Source: Clostridiales bacterium
GTDB lineage: Bacteria; Bacillota; Clostridia; Christensenellales; Borkfalkiaceae
DNA length: 34,348 nucleotides
NCBI GenBank assembly: GCA_003538975.1
Contig: DPQQ01000013.1
Span: 1-34,348, forward strand
Direction: 5' to 3'
How positions within the stretch are numbered: position 1 is the first letter of the stretch; each line of letters starts with the position of its first letter. Below the pieces are notes generated by a model. It was not told the origin of the DNA, ran no database searches, and worked only from the letters and a program-made list of their open reading frames with translations. Below, in pieces: positions 1 through 7,678 of this stretch. A program made the position numbers and the translations under genes.

Positions 1-1681
1 CGTCGATTTTAAGAATTTTGAATTCGTATTCTTTATTGAGTTCGAGAACGTCCGCGGGATTGGTGCAGCCGGTCCAAGACAAATCGGAAATATGAGCGAG
101 ACAATCGAATCCGTTTACGGAAACAAAAGCTCCGAATTCGGCAAATCTTACGGGAGTACCGATAACGACGTCGCCGAGCTGAATGGTATTGAAGAAAGCT
201 TCGATCTTTTCTTTTCTGATAGCTTCTCTTTCGGCTTTTTCCGCTTCGAGAATAACTCTCTGCGAAGCTACGATCTGATGTCTTCTCGTTTCAACCTTTT
301 CTGCTTTAAGTCTTAAGGTCTTGCCGATATATTTATCAAGGTCTTTAACATAGCCGATTCTGATCTGCGAAGAAGGAATAAATACGTTGTAGCTGCCGTA
401 TTTTGCGATAAGACCGCCTTTATTTACTTCCTTAACTTCCGCTTCGAAAACTTTGCCGCCTTCGATTTCTTTAATTTCGGCTTCTTCTTTAAGGACGTTA
501 ACCATTGCCTTTTCGGAAAGAACGACGGGATTAAGCTTAGTTACCATGAGTCTTATTTCATGATCGATCTTATCTGCGTAATCTTCCTTTTTGTAGTCAA
601 GGATAAGTTCGTTTTTGTCTACGAAAATTTCCTTCTTTGTGTTAGGAATGTATACGGCGAGACCTTCATCCGTTGCGGACGAGATTTTAGCCGTGATTAC
701 CTGACCGATTCTGAACTGACGAGGCTTCTTTTCGAGCTTCTTCATTTCTTCGTCCATGGTATACTTTTTAGCTTCATTGACTTCCTTCGCAGCCGTTTCC
801 TCTACGGTTTCGGTTGCGGTTTCCGGAGTGGTGTTAACTTCCGGAGTTACGTTCACTTCTGTGTTTTCCATCGTTTGGATAACCTCCTGGAGTTGAGACT
901 CGGGCGTTGACGCGCCGAGAACAATTCCAACCTTCCTATATTTTTTTATTTTTTCTTTATTGAGTCCGGACGAATCGGAAATTAAAAATACGTTCGGATT
1001 ATATCCGGCGGCAATCTCGTAAAGTTTACGCGTATTGCTGCTTTTCGCTCCGCCGATAACTATAACGGCATCCACCGAACCCGCAAGATTTTTAACCTCT
1101 TCTTGCCTTACCATAGTAGTATAACAAATTGTTTTGAAAATTTCAACTTTTTTATCAGACAAAGTTTTAATTTTTTTACTAATTTCTTCATATTTTTCGT
1201 TTGAAAACGTCGTCTGCGCCACAATACAAAGATTTTTGTCCGGTAGTTTTGCTATTTTATCGAAATTATCGGTAATAAGCGCGGTATCGCAGCACCAGCC
1301 GTTTGTTCCCGCAACTTCGGGATGATCGGGCTTCCCGAGAATTACTATTTTATAACCCTTGTTATAATATATTTTTACGATTTCGTGAATTTTTATAACG
1401 AACGGACATGTGAGATCGACTATTTTAAGATTCAGTTCGTCAGCTTTTTTATAAAATTCTTCGCCGACGCCGTGGGCTCTTATAAGAACGGTTCTGTCGT
1501 TCGCTTCCGATAAGTCGTTTATTGTCTCAATATCCTTCGATTTAAGTTCTTCTATAACTTTGTCGTTATGAATAAGTTCCCCATAAACGCATGCGTTTTT
1601 ACCCGCATACGAAAACGCCGTATCAACCGCCTTTTTCACGCCCGGACAAAATCCGGAATTTTTCGCTACGATTATTTCCAT
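1..1681 (-). CDS. ispH-rpsA: IspH-ribosomal protein S1 fusion protein (4-hydroxy-3-methylbut-2-enyl diphosphate reductase + S1), 3'-truncated by window edge
   Basis: The frame stays open from the ATG at 1681-1679 to the left edge (560 codons), so no stop is visible. Residues 1 to about 270 are IspH, the last enzyme of the MEP isoprenoid pathway, which reduces HMBPP to IPP and DMAPP. The three [4Fe-4S] cysteines are C12 (FCPGV), C92 (LTCP) and C186 (TICYTT). Substrate-site motifs GELIHN (H38), RAHGV (H70), HPEV (H120, E122) and GASTPE are also present. After an acidic, Thr/Glu-rich linker (about 272-305) come S1 RNA-binding repeats: two complete (about 312-385 and 397-470) and a third that begins near 500 and is cut off. 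IspH-S1 fusions are known in Clostridia. The start is supported by translational coupling: the A of the plsC stop TGA is the A of this ATG (TGATG). It is the last visible gene of the flavoprotein-cmk-plsC run. The number of further S1 repeats is unknown. Confidence 0.95.
   Translation of the reverse strand, partial: MEIIVAKNSGFCPGVKKAVDTAFSYAGKNACVYGELIHNDKVIEELKSKDIETINDLSEANDRTVLIRAHGVGEEFYKKADELNLKIVDLTCPFVIKIHEIVKIYYNKGYKIVILGKPDHPEVAGTNGWCCDTALITDNFDKIAKLPDKNLCIVAQTTFSNEKYEEISKKIKTLSDKKVEIFKTICYTTMVRQEEVKNLAGSVDAVIVIGGAKSSNTRKLYEIAAGYNPNVFLISDSSGLNKEKIKKYRKVGIVLGASTPESQLQEVIQTMENTEVNVTPEVNTTPETATETVEETAAKEVNEAKKYTMDEEMKKLEKKPRQFRIGQVITAKISSATDEGLAVYIPNTKKEIFVDKNELILDYKKEDYADKIDHEIRLMVTKLNPVVLSEKAMVNVLKEEAEIKEIEGGKVFEAEVKEVNKGGLIAKYGSYNVFIPSSQIRIGYVKDLDKYIGKTLRLKAEKVETRRHQIVASQRVILEAEKAEREAIRKEKIEAFFNTIQLGDVVIGTPVRFAEFGAFVSVNGFDCLAHISDLSWTGCTNPADVLELNKEYEFKILKID
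869..888 (-). promoter_or_regulatory. Internal Shine-Dalgarno and in-frame ATG at the IspH/S1 junction
   Basis: On the minus strand a perfect AGGAGG (883-888) lies 11 nt before an in-frame ATG (871-869, codon 271 of the fusion). That is exactly where IspH ends and the acidic linker leading into the S1 repeats begins. A ribosome entering here would make S1 without IspH. The SD lies in codons for the Gln-Glu-Val that follow GASTPE, so it may be a by-product of coding sequence. That it is used is inference. Confidence 0.45.
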
Positions 1682-2379
1682 CAGACGATCGCTTCCTTTC
1701 CTTTCGGAAGAAGCTTATCCGAATTTAAAATTTCATCCTTTTTTTCCAGAAGCTCAAGTCTTTTTTCCTCTTTAAGTTTTTTATAGGTAAGCGGTCCTTC
1801 GATAGCTGTAAGACGCATTTTGTCTCTTACTATTTCGTTCATTTCTGTATTCTTTTCGTCGTCGAGCTTCACTCCGTAAAACGAATCGAGTTCGAAAGGC
1901 TTACCGATATAAACGTTTACTCTTCTGAATAATCTCATTTTTTTATCCATCATTACCGGAACGAGCGGCTTTTTCGCTTTAACCGCAAATATAGCGGCGC
2001 CGTTTTTTATTTCCTGCAATTCGTTCGATCCTGTTTTGTTTCTCGTTCCTTCGGGATATAATACAAGTTTTTTATCTTCTTTAAGAGTTTTAATACACTT
2101 CATAAGACATTCCATAGACGGTTTTTCTCTGTCTACCGGTATTGCGCCCGCCTTTACGAGCCATTTGCCGAAAACTTTTACGTCAGTCGCTTCTTTTTTG
2201 CTTAAAAAATAGATTTCTTCTTTCTTGCATATCGAAATAAGATATAACGGATCGAGCATCGAGAAGTGGTTTGAAACAATCATCGCTCCGCCTTCCGGAA
2301 GATTTTCTTTGCCGTAAATTTTAGCCGGAAATAAAAATCTGACGAGCCATGTGGCTATTTTTTTTAAAAAACGTATCAT
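1681..2379 (-). CDS. plsC: 1-acyl-sn-glycerol-3-phosphate acyltransferase
   Basis: 232 residues, a normal length for a bacterial PlsC. It transfers an acyl chain to lysophosphatidic acid to give phosphatidic acid at the cytoplasmic membrane, the second acylation of phospholipid synthesis. The catalytic HX4D motif is NHFSMLDP (H38, D43) and the glycerol-phosphate binding motif is YPEGTR (E110-R113). A basic and hydrophobic N-terminus (about 1-20) and the segment LPEGGAMIVSNH fit a membrane-surface enzyme. The C-terminal tail after about residue 180 is charged and not diagnostic. An AGAGGCG-type SD precedes the ATG. It follows cmk by 37 nt and overlaps ispH by one base, so the three are probably cotranscribed. 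The cmk-plsC-ispH order is common in Clostridia. Confidence 0.93.
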   Translation of the reverse strand: MIRFLKKIATWLVRFLFPAKIYGKENLPEGGAMIVSNHFSMLDPLYLISICKKEEIYFLSKKEATDVKVFGKWLVKAGAIPVDREKPSMECLMKCIKTLKEDKKLVLYPEGTRNKTGSNELQEIKNGAAIFAVKAKKPLVPVMMDKKMRLFRRVNVYIGKPFELDSFYGVKLDDEKNTEMNEIVRDKMRLTAIEGPLTYKKLKEEKRLELLEKKDEILNSDKLLPKGKEAIV

Positions 2380-2416
2380 TTTACGCCTCTGATTTTAATT
2401 TTAGTCGTGTATGGTT

Positions 2417-3076
2417 TTACTTGATAAACGAAAGAATTTTATTCGTAACTTCTTCGATATTCATATCTGAAGTATCTATATAAACTGCGTCTTTTGCCTG
2501 AACCAGCGGCGAAAAGTCTCTGTGAATGTCGTTATAGTCTCTCTTTTCGATATCTTTTAAAATCTCGTCGTAATTTACGTCGAAATTTTTCGCTTTAAGT
2601 TCGTCGAATCTTCTTTTAGCTCTTACTTTGGGCGATGCAGTTATAAAAAATTTGTAATCCGCGTCTGGAAGAACGTACGAACCTATGTCTCTGCCGTCGA
2701 GAACGCAAGAAATATCCGAAGCGATTTTTCTTTGCATTTCGACCATTTTAAGTCTCACAGTTTTTAAGCTCGAAATATTAGAAGCCGCCATAGACATGTG
2801 CGGTTCGCGGATTTTTTGAGAAACGTCTTCACCGTCCAGAAACGTGTGCTGACTTTTGTCTATATATTTTATTTCGAGATTAATATCATTAATAAAAGTT
2901 TTAACACCTTCTTCGTCGAACGTGTCTATTCCGAGATTCAACGCCTTTAAAGCCGTGGCTCGGTACATCGCTCCGGTATCGAGATATAAAATATTGAGTT
3001 TGTCGGATAAAAATTTCGCCACGGTGCTTTTTCCGCTGCCGGAAGGTCCGTCAAGCGCGATTACGATCTTTTTCAT
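2417..3076 (-). CDS. cmk: Cytidylate kinase
   Basis: 219 residues from the chosen ATG at 3076. It phosphorylates CMP and dCMP with ATP in pyrimidine nucleotide salvage. The P-loop is DGPSGSGKS (D9-S17), followed by the LDTGAMYRA substrate segment and DGRDIGSYVLPDA, the DGRDIG signature of the family. The C-terminal RDYNDIHRDFSPL and IDTS segments match the nucleotide-binding end of Cmk. The frame stays open upstream to an ATG at 3217, but that version would add 47 residues with no family match and run into the preceding gene. The 3076 start has AAAAGGA about 8 nt upstream and puts the P-loop at the usual distance from the N-terminus. A 67-nt gap, with a TATAAT-like box but no good -35, separates it from the flavoprotein gene. 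Confidence 0.95.
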   Translation of the reverse strand: MKKIVIALDGPSGSGKSTVAKFLSDKLNILYLDTGAMYRATALKALNLGIDTFDEEGVKTFINDINLEIKYIDKSQHTFLDGEDVSQKIREPHMSMAASNISSLKTVRLKMVEMQRKIASDISCVLDGRDIGSYVLPDADYKFFITASPKVRAKRRFDELKAKNFDVNYDEILKDIEKRDYNDIHRDFSPLVQAKDAVYIDTSDMNIEEVTNKILSFIK

Positions 3077-3143
3077 ATATTTTTTCCTTTTGGTTTTTAT
3101 ATTATAATGATTTTTATATTTTTGATTTAATTTTAATCGCGGA

Positions 3144-4367
3144 TTATACAGAAATTCCCGCGGAATGCCCCGTCGAAAGCGCAATTTGGATATTAAATCC
3201 GCCGGTAAAAGCGTCAACGTCTATAACTTCGCCGGCAAAATAAAGGTTTTCGGCAAGTTTGCTTTTCATGGTTTTGGGATCGATTTCCGAAACTTTTACT
3301 CCGCCTGCGGTAACTATCGCCGCTTCTATCGGAAACAGTTTTTTAGGATGAAGTTCAAAATTTTTTATCGTTTTTACAAGGTTTTTACGATCTTCATCTT
3401 TTACTGCCGAGACCTGAATTTCGGGATTTATCCCCGCTCTTTTTATAGCCATCGGAATAAATTCGTAAGGCAAAAGCTTCCTTAAAACAACAGATAACTT
3501 TCCTTTGTTTTCCGAAAAATCCCTAAGCAATCTGTTATTCAGTTTTTCTTCGGATAAAGCCGGCTTAAAATCGAGCGACAAAACGATCTCGTCAAGATTT
3601 TCTCTGTTGATAAGCGACGAACATGAGACTGTAAGAGGACCGTCTATGCCGCCTTTATATATTAACATTTCGCCGAGTTCGGAAAATACCTTTTTCCCGT
3701 TTTTATATACCGAAAGCGTTACGTTTTTAAGCAAAAAGCCGTTCGCCGCCGATAAATCCTCTTTTAAAACCATTGCGGAAAGCGCCGCTACCGGCTTAAT
3801 TACGGTATGCCCGGCTTCTTTTGCGAACATATAACCGTCGCCGGTCGATCCCGTCGTCGGATACGAAAGCCCGCCCGTCGCTATTATTACTTTATCGCAC
3901 AAAAATTCGCCTTTATCGGTCAGTAATTTTTGCACCTTTATAGGCTCTGTGTTTGAAAATTCAAGTTTTAATACGCGGCACGAAGTTATCACTTTTACAT
4001 TGACAGATGAAAGAAGTCTTGCAAACGCTTTTATAACGTCGCTCGATTTATCGGACTTCGGGAACACCCTGTTGCCCCTTTCTGTTTTTAACTCAAGTCC
4101 GGTCGAAGAAATCAATTCCTTAGTATTTTCCGGTGAAAATCCGTTTACAGCCGAGTATAAGAATTTAGGATTGGATACAACGTTTTCGATAACGGTTTTA
4201 ACGTCGCAATCGTTAGTAAGATTGCATCGTCCCTTGCCCGTTATGTAAAGTTTTTTTCCTAATTTTTCGTTCTTTTCGAGAAGTATCGTCTCGTTCCCGT
4301 TCTTTGCGGAAAAATAAGCCGCAGACATACCTGCCGGTCCGCCGCCTATTACTATAACCTTGCTCAT
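3144..4367 (-). CDS. NAD(P)/FAD-dependent oxidoreductase, BaiN/HI0933 (YhiN) family
   Basis: 407 residues, normal for the family. An N-terminal Rossmann dinucleotide motif, VIVIGGGPAGMSAA (about 4-17), is followed by the acidic end of the second strand (LLEK) and the family motif ITGKGRCNLTN. The C-terminus carries the second flavin-contact region, TAGGV near 360 and LYFAGEVIDVDAFTGGFN near 380-397. Members bind FAD. BaiN was linked to bile-acid dehydroxylation in Clostridium scindens, but the family is widespread and its general substrate is not settled, so I give no specific reaction. The start has GAAGG five bases before ATG. It is the first gene of the leftward run to cmk, plsC and ispH, a conserved clostridial neighbourhood that by itself does not indicate a bile-acid role. 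Confidence 0.9.
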   Translation of the reverse strand: MSKVIVIGGGPAGMSAAYFSAKNGNETILLEKNEKLGKKLYITGKGRCNLTNDCDVKTVIENVVSNPKFLYSAVNGFSPENTKELISSTGLELKTERGNRVFPKSDKSSDVIKAFARLLSSVNVKVITSCRVLKLEFSNTEPIKVQKLLTDKGEFLCDKVIIATGGLSYPTTGSTGDGYMFAKEAGHTVIKPVAALSAMVLKEDLSAANGFLLKNVTLSVYKNGKKVFSELGEMLIYKGGIDGPLTVSCSSLINRENLDEIVLSLDFKPALSEEKLNNRLLRDFSENKGKLSVVLRKLLPYEFIPMAIKRAGINPEIQVSAVKDEDRKNLVKTIKNFELHPKKLFPIEAAIVTAGGVKVSEIDPKTMKSKLAENLYFAGEVIDVDAFTGGFNIQIALSTGHSAGISV

Positions 4368-4439
4368 TTTTACCTTCTTTTTGTAAAATATAGCTTAAGA
4401 ATCATTGATCCGATTGCTTTTAATAAAATACTTTTATAT

Positions 4440-4458
4440 AGCCGATAAAGAATCGGCT
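4440..4458 (-). terminator. Hairpin downstream of surE, weak terminator candidate
   Basis: A 7-bp perfect stem (4440-4446 with 4452-4458, AGCCGAT/ATCGGCT) with a 5-nt loop sits in the 117-nt gap between surE and the flavoprotein gene. On the minus strand it is followed by an A/T-rich stretch but not by a clean U-run, so termination of surE here is only plausible. Confidence 0.35.
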
Positions 4459-4484
4459 TGAAAAACAACTCTTTTTTACAATAG

Positions 4485-5303
4485 TTATAAATCGAAATTT
4501 TCGGTTTTCATTTTGTCTATAATAGAGTAATCGCTTCTTTCGGGTGTCAACGGCGTTATTGTAATAAAACCTTTATCTATAAGTTCAACGTCCGAATCGG
4601 GATCTATATTCTGATCTTTAAGAATATCGCCCGATAAAATATACCTGTCCTTTTCTCCCGCAGAAACGTAATAATCCCTGTATCTGTCAGCGCCGACCTT
4701 TGTAAAACGAATTCCTTCGATTTTATCGGGCGGAACCGGCGGAATATTTATATTCCATGCGGTAAGAATTTTTGTATTATAGAGCTTAAAAATAAGATCG
4801 GTTATTCCGTCAAGTATACCTTCGAAATATTTATATCCCTTTTCGATTGAAACGGCAACGGACGGATAGCCTAAAATTCTCGCCTGCATCGCCGCGCCTA
4901 CTGTTCCCGAATAGTAAACGTCCGTTCCTATATTGAGATCGTCGTTTACGCCGGATATTACGAGATCGAAATGTTTTTCGGTCATAATATGGTGAGCGAC
5001 TTTTACACAGTCCGCCGGCGTACCGGTAACCGCATAAAGCTCTATATTATCGTAATGTTGATTATAATCGCTTGATATTCCGATATCATCGCTCTCATTA
5101 TCCGATATAAGCTTTTTTAAAGTCTTTTCAAAAGAAACTTTTTTAACGTAAATCTTTTTATAAAAAGAAACTGAATGTGATGTCCCGGAAGAATTATGCT
5201 TCGGAACCACTATCGTTACTTTATTATTTACGCTTAATTTTCCGGCAAGTTTTAAGGTGTATACAGACTTTACGCCGTCGTCGTTCGTAAATAAAATATT
5301 CAT
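4485..5303 (-). CDS. surE: 5'/3'-nucleotidase SurE
   Basis: 272 residues, slightly long for SurE. SurE is a metal-dependent phosphatase that dephosphorylates nucleoside 5'- and 3'-monophosphates and can trim short polyphosphate. The metal site is TNDDG (D8, D9), S39 in NSSG and N120 in SGVN. Other family blocks are VTGTPADCVKVA, YSGTVGAAM and the C-terminal VGADRYRDYY and ITPL segments. Two differences stand out. The usual Gly a few residues after NDDG is missing. About 25 extra Asp/Ser/Asn-rich residues (about 62-87) lie between the beta-strand near 55 and the GTPADC block. No SD precedes the ATG, and a promoter lies so close that the mRNA is probably leaderless. surE and rnhA are 157 nt apart and may be separate units. 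Confidence 0.93.
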   Translation of the reverse strand: MNILFTNDDGVKSVYTLKLAGKLSVNNKVTIVVPKHNSSGTSHSVSFYKKIYVKKVSFEKTLKKLISDNESDDIGISSDYNQHYDNIELYAVTGTPADCVKVAHHIMTEKHFDLVISGVNDDLNIGTDVYYSGTVGAAMQARILGYPSVAVSIEKGYKYFEGILDGITDLIFKLYNTKILTAWNINIPPVPPDKIEGIRFTKVGADRYRDYYVSAGEKDRYILSGDILKDQNIDPDSDVELIDKGFITITPLTPERSDYSIIDKMKTENFDL

Positions 5304-5309
5304 ATTAAG

Positions 5310-5338
5310 ATAATACTATAATAAAGCCGAAAAAGCAA
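5310..5338 (-). promoter_or_regulatory. surE promoter giving a leaderless or near-leaderless mRNA
   Basis: On the minus strand TTGCTT (5333-5338) is separated by 17 nt from TATTAT (5310-5315). The -10 box ends 6 nt before the surE ATG, which places the expected start of transcription at or next to the A of ATG. An overlapping alternative, TTGATT (5338-5343) 17 nt from TATAGT (5315-5320), would leave only a few bases of leader. There is no SD in either case. Confidence 0.55.
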
Positions 5339-5460
5339 ATCAAAATATAGCCAACGTAACTAAAATATAAAAAACAGACGGAAAAATCACGATATAACAG
5401 TAAATTATGTCTGATATAATTACTGCTAAAATATTCAAATAAATACAATGTTTTTATAAA

Positions 5461-5916
5461 TCAATCATCAATACATGACGATGAAATTCTTTTTACTTCC
5501 TCTCTGGCAAGTTCGTCGCACCTGTTGTTGTAATCCACGTCGCTATGTCCCTTCACTTTAACGAATTCTACCGAGTGTATTTTCGTAAGCCTTAAAAGCT
5601 CTTCCCATAAATCAATGTTTTTAACTTCTTTTTTTGCGGCGGTCTTCCACCCACGTTTCTGCCAGTCTTCAATCCAGCCTTTTGTAAACGCGTCTACTAT
5701 ATATTGAGAATCGGAATGCAGCTTCACTTCGCACGGCTCTTTCAATACCGACAGACCTTTTATAACCGCAGTAAGCTCCATTCGATTGTTTGTGGTAAGT
5801 TTTTCCCCGCCGACAACTATTTTTTCAATAGAGTTATAAATAAGAATAGCGGCAAAACCGCCAGCTCCGGGATTGTTTGAACACGCCCCGTCCGTAAATA
5901 TAGTTACTTTTTTCAT
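5461..5916 (-). CDS. rnhA: Ribonuclease HI
   Basis: 151 residues, the full length of a bacterial type 1 RNase H. It cleaves the RNA strand of RNA-DNA hybrids, removing primers and R-loops. The four catalytic carboxylates are visible: D9 (FTDGACSNNPG), E47 (RMELTAV), D69 (HSDSQY) and D134 (NRCDELA), with the flexible-loop H124 in VKGHSD. The basic protrusion (handle) WQKRGWKTAAKK is present, so this is the full HI form. No extra hybrid-binding domain is present. The start has AAAGG five bases upstream. Transcription may come from a candidate promoter at 6222-6250, which would run antisense through tRNA-Trp; no closer good promoter is visible. Confidence 0.96.
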   Translation of the reverse strand: MKKVTIFTDGACSNNPGAGGFAAILIYNSIEKIVVGGEKLTTNNRMELTAVIKGLSVLKEPCEVKLHSDSQYIVDAFTKGWIEDWQKRGWKTAAKKEVKNIDLWEELLRLTKIHSVEFVKVKGHSDVDYNNRCDELAREEVKRISSSCIDD

Positions 5917-5953
5917 TTTTACCTTTTAATAAGAGTTTTATTTAATAAAATCC

Positions 5954-5982
5954 TTGACTATTGCTTTTTTTTAGTATATAAT
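5954..5982 (+). promoter_or_regulatory. Sigma-A promoter of tRNA-Trp
   Basis: TTGACT (5954-5959), a 17-nt spacer, then a perfect TATAAT (5977-5982), 13 nt before the tRNA. Strength fits a stable RNA gene. Confidence 0.85.
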
Positions 5983-5995
5983 AATCGTTGAATTT

Positions 5996-6070
5996 AGGGG
6001 AGTGGCTCAACGGTAGAGTAGCGGTCTCCAAAACCGTAGGTTGCGTGTTCGAATCGCGTCTCCCCTGCCA
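5996..6070 (+). tRNA. trnW: tRNA-Trp (anticodon CCA)
   Basis: 75 nt with encoded CCA end. The acceptor stem AGGGGAG/CTCCCCT pairs over all 7 positions and the discriminator is G. The anticodon loop CTCCAAA contains CCA at 6028-6030, on a stem closed by GCGGT/ACCGT (one G-U). The T arm loop is TTCGAAT with a 5-bp stem including G-U pairs. Position 37 is A and the A36-A37-A38 run is the MiaA recognition pattern, so this tRNA is a likely substrate of the MiaA and MiaB encoded at 16776-23635. TGG alone is read as Trp; TGA is a stop in this window. Confidence 0.97.
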
Positions 6071-6074
6071 GATT

Positions 6075-6103
6075 AAGGAATTGCATTTTGCAGTTCCTTT
6101 TTT
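6075..6103 (+). terminator. Rho-independent terminator of tRNA-Trp
   Basis: An 11-bp stem (6075-6085 with 6089-6099, one T-G pair), 3-nt loop, then a run of T to 6103. It starts 5 nt after the tRNA CCA end. Confidence 0.88.
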
Positions 6104-6221
6104 GTTTTTAATTACTCACGCAACTTTTTGCTTCCGTAAAAAACGAATAAATCCGACGAAATCACATTGCAATCGCTAAATCCGGCGATATTTCAAGATG
6201 ATTTCTATCTTTACAAAATAA

Positions 6222-6250
6222 AGTTTATATTAAAACTTATCAAAAGTCAA
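6222..6250 (-). promoter_or_regulatory. Candidate leftward promoter facing tRNA-Trp and rnhA
   Basis: On the minus strand TTGACT (6245-6250) is followed by TAAACT at 17 nt (6222-6227) or TATAAA at 15 nt (6224-6229). It lies just past the glmM terminator and could drive rnhA, about 300 nt further on, through an RNA antisense to tRNA-Trp. The -35 is good and the -10 is imperfect. Confidence 0.4.
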
Positions 6251-6269
6251 TACGTTTTTAACGTACGGC

Positions 6270-6309
6270 AAAAATACCGAAAGGAGCAGTTTTTAGAGGC
6301 CGCTCCTTT
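6270..6309 (-). terminator. glmM: Terminator of the glmU-glmM unit
   Basis: An 8-bp stem (6280-6287 with 6302-6309, AAAGGAGC/GCTCCTTT) with a 14-nt loop. On the minus strand it is followed after 5 nt by TTTTT (6270-6274). It lies 34 nt past the glmM stop. Apart from this hairpin and the candidate promoter at 6222-6250, I see nothing in 6104-6342. Confidence 0.55.
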
Positions 6310-6342
6310 GATAATTATATTTTATTTATTTTAATTATTTAG

Positions 6343-7668
6343 CTATTTAATTCTTTTTATAAGATTGATAAAATCGGCGGCGATTTTTTTATTTGCGCTC
6401 TCGTTTTCGCTTTCGACCATTATTCTGATTTTAGGCTCCGTCCCGGAAGCTCTTATCATAATTCTGCCGGAACTTTTAAACTTTTCGTTAAAGTCGGCAA
6501 TTGCTTCGTCGAGTTCTTCGCTGTTAATAACTCTCAATTTATCGTCCACTACAACGTCGACGTTTGTCTGCGGATAAATTTTTATATTAAACAAATCCGA
6601 AAATTTTTTATTTTCTTTTACTGTGACGATCGAAGCTTCTATCGCAGATAAAATTCCGTCCCCGGTCGTATGAACGTCCTTAAAAATTATATGTCCGCTC
6701 TGCTCGCCGCCGATTGATAAATCCTTTTCGACAAGTTTTTCAAGGACGTATTTATCGCCTATATCGGTTCTTATAAGTTCAATTTTATTTTCGGCAAGGG
6801 CCTTTTCTATCGCAACGTTGGTATGCCGCGTTCCGACGACCGCATTCTTTTTAAGCAATCCGCGGTTCTTCAAATATATCGCAATTCCGTAAATAATCTG
6901 ATCCCCGCTTAAAACATTACCGTTTTCGTCTACGGGAATCAATCTGTCAGAATCCCCGTCGAATGCAAACCCCATATCGGCTTTGTATTTTAATACCTTT
7001 TTCGAAAGATTTTCGGGATGCAACGCTCCGCACGAGTCGTTGATTTTAAGCCCGTCTTTACTCGCGCTTGTCGCTATAACTTTTGCACCGAGCTTTTTAA
7101 AAACTTCGGGAGCGATTTTGTATGCGGCGCCATTCGCACAGTCAAGGACTATCGTCTTTCCATTAAGCCCGCTTTTACCGAGAGTTTTTTCCGCTGCGCC
7201 TATAAGAAATTCTTTATATAATTTTACGGCGTTAAAATCCTGCCTATACGTTCCGATGTTAGGAAAATCGTTAACGTTTTCATGAATAAAAGCGCGTTCC
7301 AAACGCTCTTCTTCTTTGTCTCCGATTTTATAGCCTTTAGAGCTGAATATCTTAATTCCGTTATATTCCGCTCCGTTGTGCGACGCGCTTATAACTACCC
7401 CGTAATCGGCTTTTAACTTTTTAGTGAGATACGCCACGCCTGCGGTAGGAACTATCCCCAGATCGACAACTTCCGCTCCGCCGCTCATTGCGCCGCCGGC
7501 TACCGCGATAGTGAAATAAGAATTAGAAATTCTCGTATCCGAACCTATTATTATTTTAGGTTTTACTTTTAACGCCGTCAACGCGTTGCCTACTTTGTAC
7601 GCAAGGTTAAACGTCAGATCTTCGTTTGCTTTTCCTCTTAAACCGTCCGTTCCGAAATATACGCCCAT
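6343..7668 (-). CDS. glmM: Phosphoglucosamine mutase
   Basis: 441 residues, typical length. It converts glucosamine-6-phosphate to glucosamine-1-phosphate for UDP-GlcNAc, the peptidoglycan precursor. The N-terminus FGTDGLRGKAN is the family start. The phosphoserine is S96 in ISASHN, the Mg2+ loop is DGDSDR (237-242), the sugar-binding segment is GGEQSGH, and the phosphate-binding loop is RASGTEP (406-412). The SAS(H/N)N and GEQSG forms distinguish it from ordinary phosphoglucomutases and phosphomannomutases. GGAGA overlapping the upstream stop (TAAGGAGA) lies 8 nt before the ATG. It is 10 nt downstream of the stand-alone GlmU acetyltransferase, which uses its product, so the pair forms a small amino-sugar operon. 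Confidence 0.96.
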   Translation of the reverse strand: MGVYFGTDGLRGKANEDLTFNLAYKVGNALTALKVKPKIIIGSDTRISNSYFTIAVAGGAMSGGAEVVDLGIVPTAGVAYLTKKLKADYGVVISASHNGAEYNGIKIFSSKGYKIGDKEEERLERAFIHENVNDFPNIGTYRQDFNAVKLYKEFLIGAAEKTLGKSGLNGKTIVLDCANGAAYKIAPEVFKKLGAKVIATSASKDGLKINDSCGALHPENLSKKVLKYKADMGFAFDGDSDRLIPVDENGNVLSGDQIIYGIAIYLKNRGLLKKNAVVGTRHTNVAIEKALAENKIELIRTDIGDKYVLEKLVEKDLSIGGEQSGHIIFKDVHTTGDGILSAIEASIVTVKENKKFSDLFNIKIYPQTNVDVVVDDKLRVINSEELDEAIADFNEKFKSSGRIMIRASGTEPKIRIMVESENESANKKIAADFINLIKRIK

Positions 7669-7678
7669 AATTTTCTCC

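Noticed and set aside
3077..3217. Upstream ATG at 3217 that would lengthen cmk by 47 residues
   Set aside because: The added residues have no family match and overlap the end of the preceding flavoprotein gene. The ATG at 3076 has a good SD and the right distance to the P-loop.
5988..6179. Small open frame starting just before tRNA-Trp
   Set aside because: It runs through the tRNA and its terminator and has no SD.
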